Of a stretch of 64,000 nt of DNA, positions 63,325 through 64,000 are shown piece after piece. A program made the position numbers and the translations under genes. The notes below the pieces were generated by a model, which saw nothing but the letters and a program-made list of their open reading frames with translations, was not told where the DNA came from and made no database searches. Origin of the DNA: Glaciecola sp965660815 (GTDB lineage: Bacteria; Pseudomonadota; Gammaproteobacteria; Enterobacterales; Alteromonadaceae); assembly GCA_965660815.1 (NCBI GenBank), contig CBFIBG010000005.1:62001-126000 (forward strand). Reading direction: 5' to 3'. The number at the start of each line of letters is the position of its first letter. The first letter of the stretch is position 1.

Positions 63325-63999
63325 CTATTTTTGTATTTGATAGCGATATAGCACTTCGTCCGAAATGTCGTTGATGAAAATTGCACCAGCAATGTCCCAC
63401 ATTTTCTCTTCAAAATATGTTGCTTTATGGATGGCATGTTGACTTAAATACATCAATTCGTGTTCTAAGCGCTCCATATCCGGCGTCAATGCCTTATTGA
63501 TGGTAATGCTAAAAGCAAAAAAGTCTCCTAAACTTTGGGCTTGTTTAATGAATTTAATCCTATCTCTGTTGTTGGGAAGTTCATTCGACCATTTTGCTCT
63601 ACTTATTGTATGAGTCACAGTGTCGAGAGGAGAGCAAGCTATAAAGATTTCGGTCTTTATTGGCCTAGGATCTATTTTGAGCACTTTTAGTGACTGATTA
63701 ACGAACGATTTACTCTGCAATATATCTTGATATAACCAAGATAAATTTACGGTAGTTAAACGTTTATCGTGGTGTAAAAAGTCCATCCATTTTGCTTTAA
63801 CTTGATTGACTGTTGACATAGAGGGAAGGTAGCCTTTAGGTTGCTTTTCGATGTAAGCACAAAATTGTGGGCTGTTTTTGCAATGGATATTTCTAAGAGC
63901 AACGTTAATGCCCAGCGTACTCTCCTCAAAACTGACCTTTTTTAATTTGTCTAAGTTATTCGAAATTAGCTCAGAAAAAAATCGTTCAGCGGTATTTTC
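63325..63999 (-). CDS. unrecognised protein, C-terminal 224 residues (5' end outside the window)
   Basis: The minus-strand frame is open from its stop at 63325 to the right window edge. An ATG at 63819 is internal: the 60 codons before it read as normal protein (ENTAERFFSELISNNLDKLK...GINVALRNIHCKNSPQF), so the true start lies beyond base 64000. It is soluble-looking, mixed charge, with no membrane helix in the visible part and with W, H and C residues spread through it. I do not recognise a family. Convergent with serB. Confidence 0.7.
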   Translation of the reverse strand, partial: ENTAERFFSELISNNLDKLKKVSFEESTLGINVALRNIHCKNSPQFCAYIEKQPKGYLPSMSTVNQVKAKWMDFLHHDKRLTTVNLSWLYQDILQSKSFVNQSLKVLKIDPRPIKTEIFIACSPLDTVTHTISRAKWSNELPNNRDRIKFIKQAQSLGDFFAFSITINKALTPDMERLEHELMYLSQHAIHKATYFEEKMWDIAGAIFINDISDEVLYRYQIQK

Positions 64000-64000
64000 T

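Noticed and set aside
63183..63437. 84-codon minus-strand frame
   Set aside because: It overlaps the longer, better-supported frame ending at 63325 and has no RBS. A possible short tail (from an ATG near 63290) has no conserved look.
1..64000. CRISPR arrays, insertion sequences, prophage or integrative elements
   Set aside because: No regularly spaced repeats, transposase or integrase frames, or target-site duplications were seen; the five tRNA genes are intact with no integrase beside them.

Overview
The window is one contiguous, AT-rich, gene-dense chromosomal segment of a gammaproteobacterium. Gene content and order (xseA/guaB-guaA; tig-clpP-clpX-lon-hupB-ppiD; murJ-ribF-ileS-lspA-fkpB-ispH followed by a minor-pilin/pilY1 cluster; nadB/rpoE-rseA-rseB-rseC-lepA-lepB-rnc-era; smp...serB) fit the order Alteromonadales, probably a marine Alteromonas/Glaciecola-like bacterium. 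I saw no insertion sequence, prophage, integron or CRISPR array. Most of the window is conserved core genome.

Layout. 1-0.6 kb: C-terminal end of a BLUF photoreceptor gene and a non-coding stretch. 0.6-6.8 kb: xseA (minus) divergent from guaB-guaA (GMP synthesis), then a two-gene group of a small formyltransferase and a DUF218/YdcF-like protein. 6.9-11.4 kb (minus): pldA, an MBL-fold hydrolase, proS and trmO. 11.7-15.4 kb: a GldA/GldF/GldG-like ABC exporter. 15.5-16.9 kb (minus): a DUF1415 gene overlapping folD. 17.2-17.7 kb: a five-tRNA operon, Pro-Arg-His-Leu-Pro. 18-26.5 kb: the protein quality-control block tig, clpP, clpX, lon, hupB, ppiD, with a heat-shock-type promoter before lon. 26.5-27.2 kb (minus): an unlisted 56-residue membrane protein and rpsT. 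27.5-35.5 kb: a two-CBS-domain protein, murJ, ribF, ileS, lspA, fkpB, ispH. 35.7-44.1 kb: type IV pilus minor pilins (pilV, pilW, pilX, pilE) and a large pilY1, with two FimT-like pseudopilins on the opposite strand. 44.2-49.2 kb: nadE-glnB, slyD, ygfZ, sdhE-ygfX and a MaoC-like gene. 49.2-54.0 kb: nadB divergent from the sigma-E operon rpoE-rseA-rseB-rseC. 54.4-60.1 kb: lepA-lepB-rnc-era, then pdxH and a TatD-family nuclease. 60.2-64 kb: smp (ytjB), cheV, serB and the 3' end of an unrecognised gene cut by the window edge.

Functional links. guaB-guaA form the two-step IMP-to-GMP branch. tig, clpXP, lon and ppiD cover ribosome-associated folding, ATP-dependent proteolysis and periplasmic folding. 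lspA and lepB are the two signal peptidases, each inside a conserved operon. The pil genes encode the priming minor pilins and tip adhesin of a type IV pilus. rpoE-rseABC is the envelope-stress sigma factor with its membrane anti-sigma system.

I did not find a clear new multi-gene system. The items most worth a second look are a probable non-canonical ATT start for ygfX overlapping the sdhE stop codon, a PilY1 whose von Willebrand A domain is split by two DNRLRE-like repeats, the formyltransferase/DUF218 pair next to guaA, the paralogous antisense FimT pair, the absence of recO-pdxJ after era, and several well-formed inverted repeats and alternative-sigma promoters. Start codons were re-chosen in many genes using Shine-Dalgarno (SD) position and family length. 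All functional calls are from motif recognition by eye; no database search was run.
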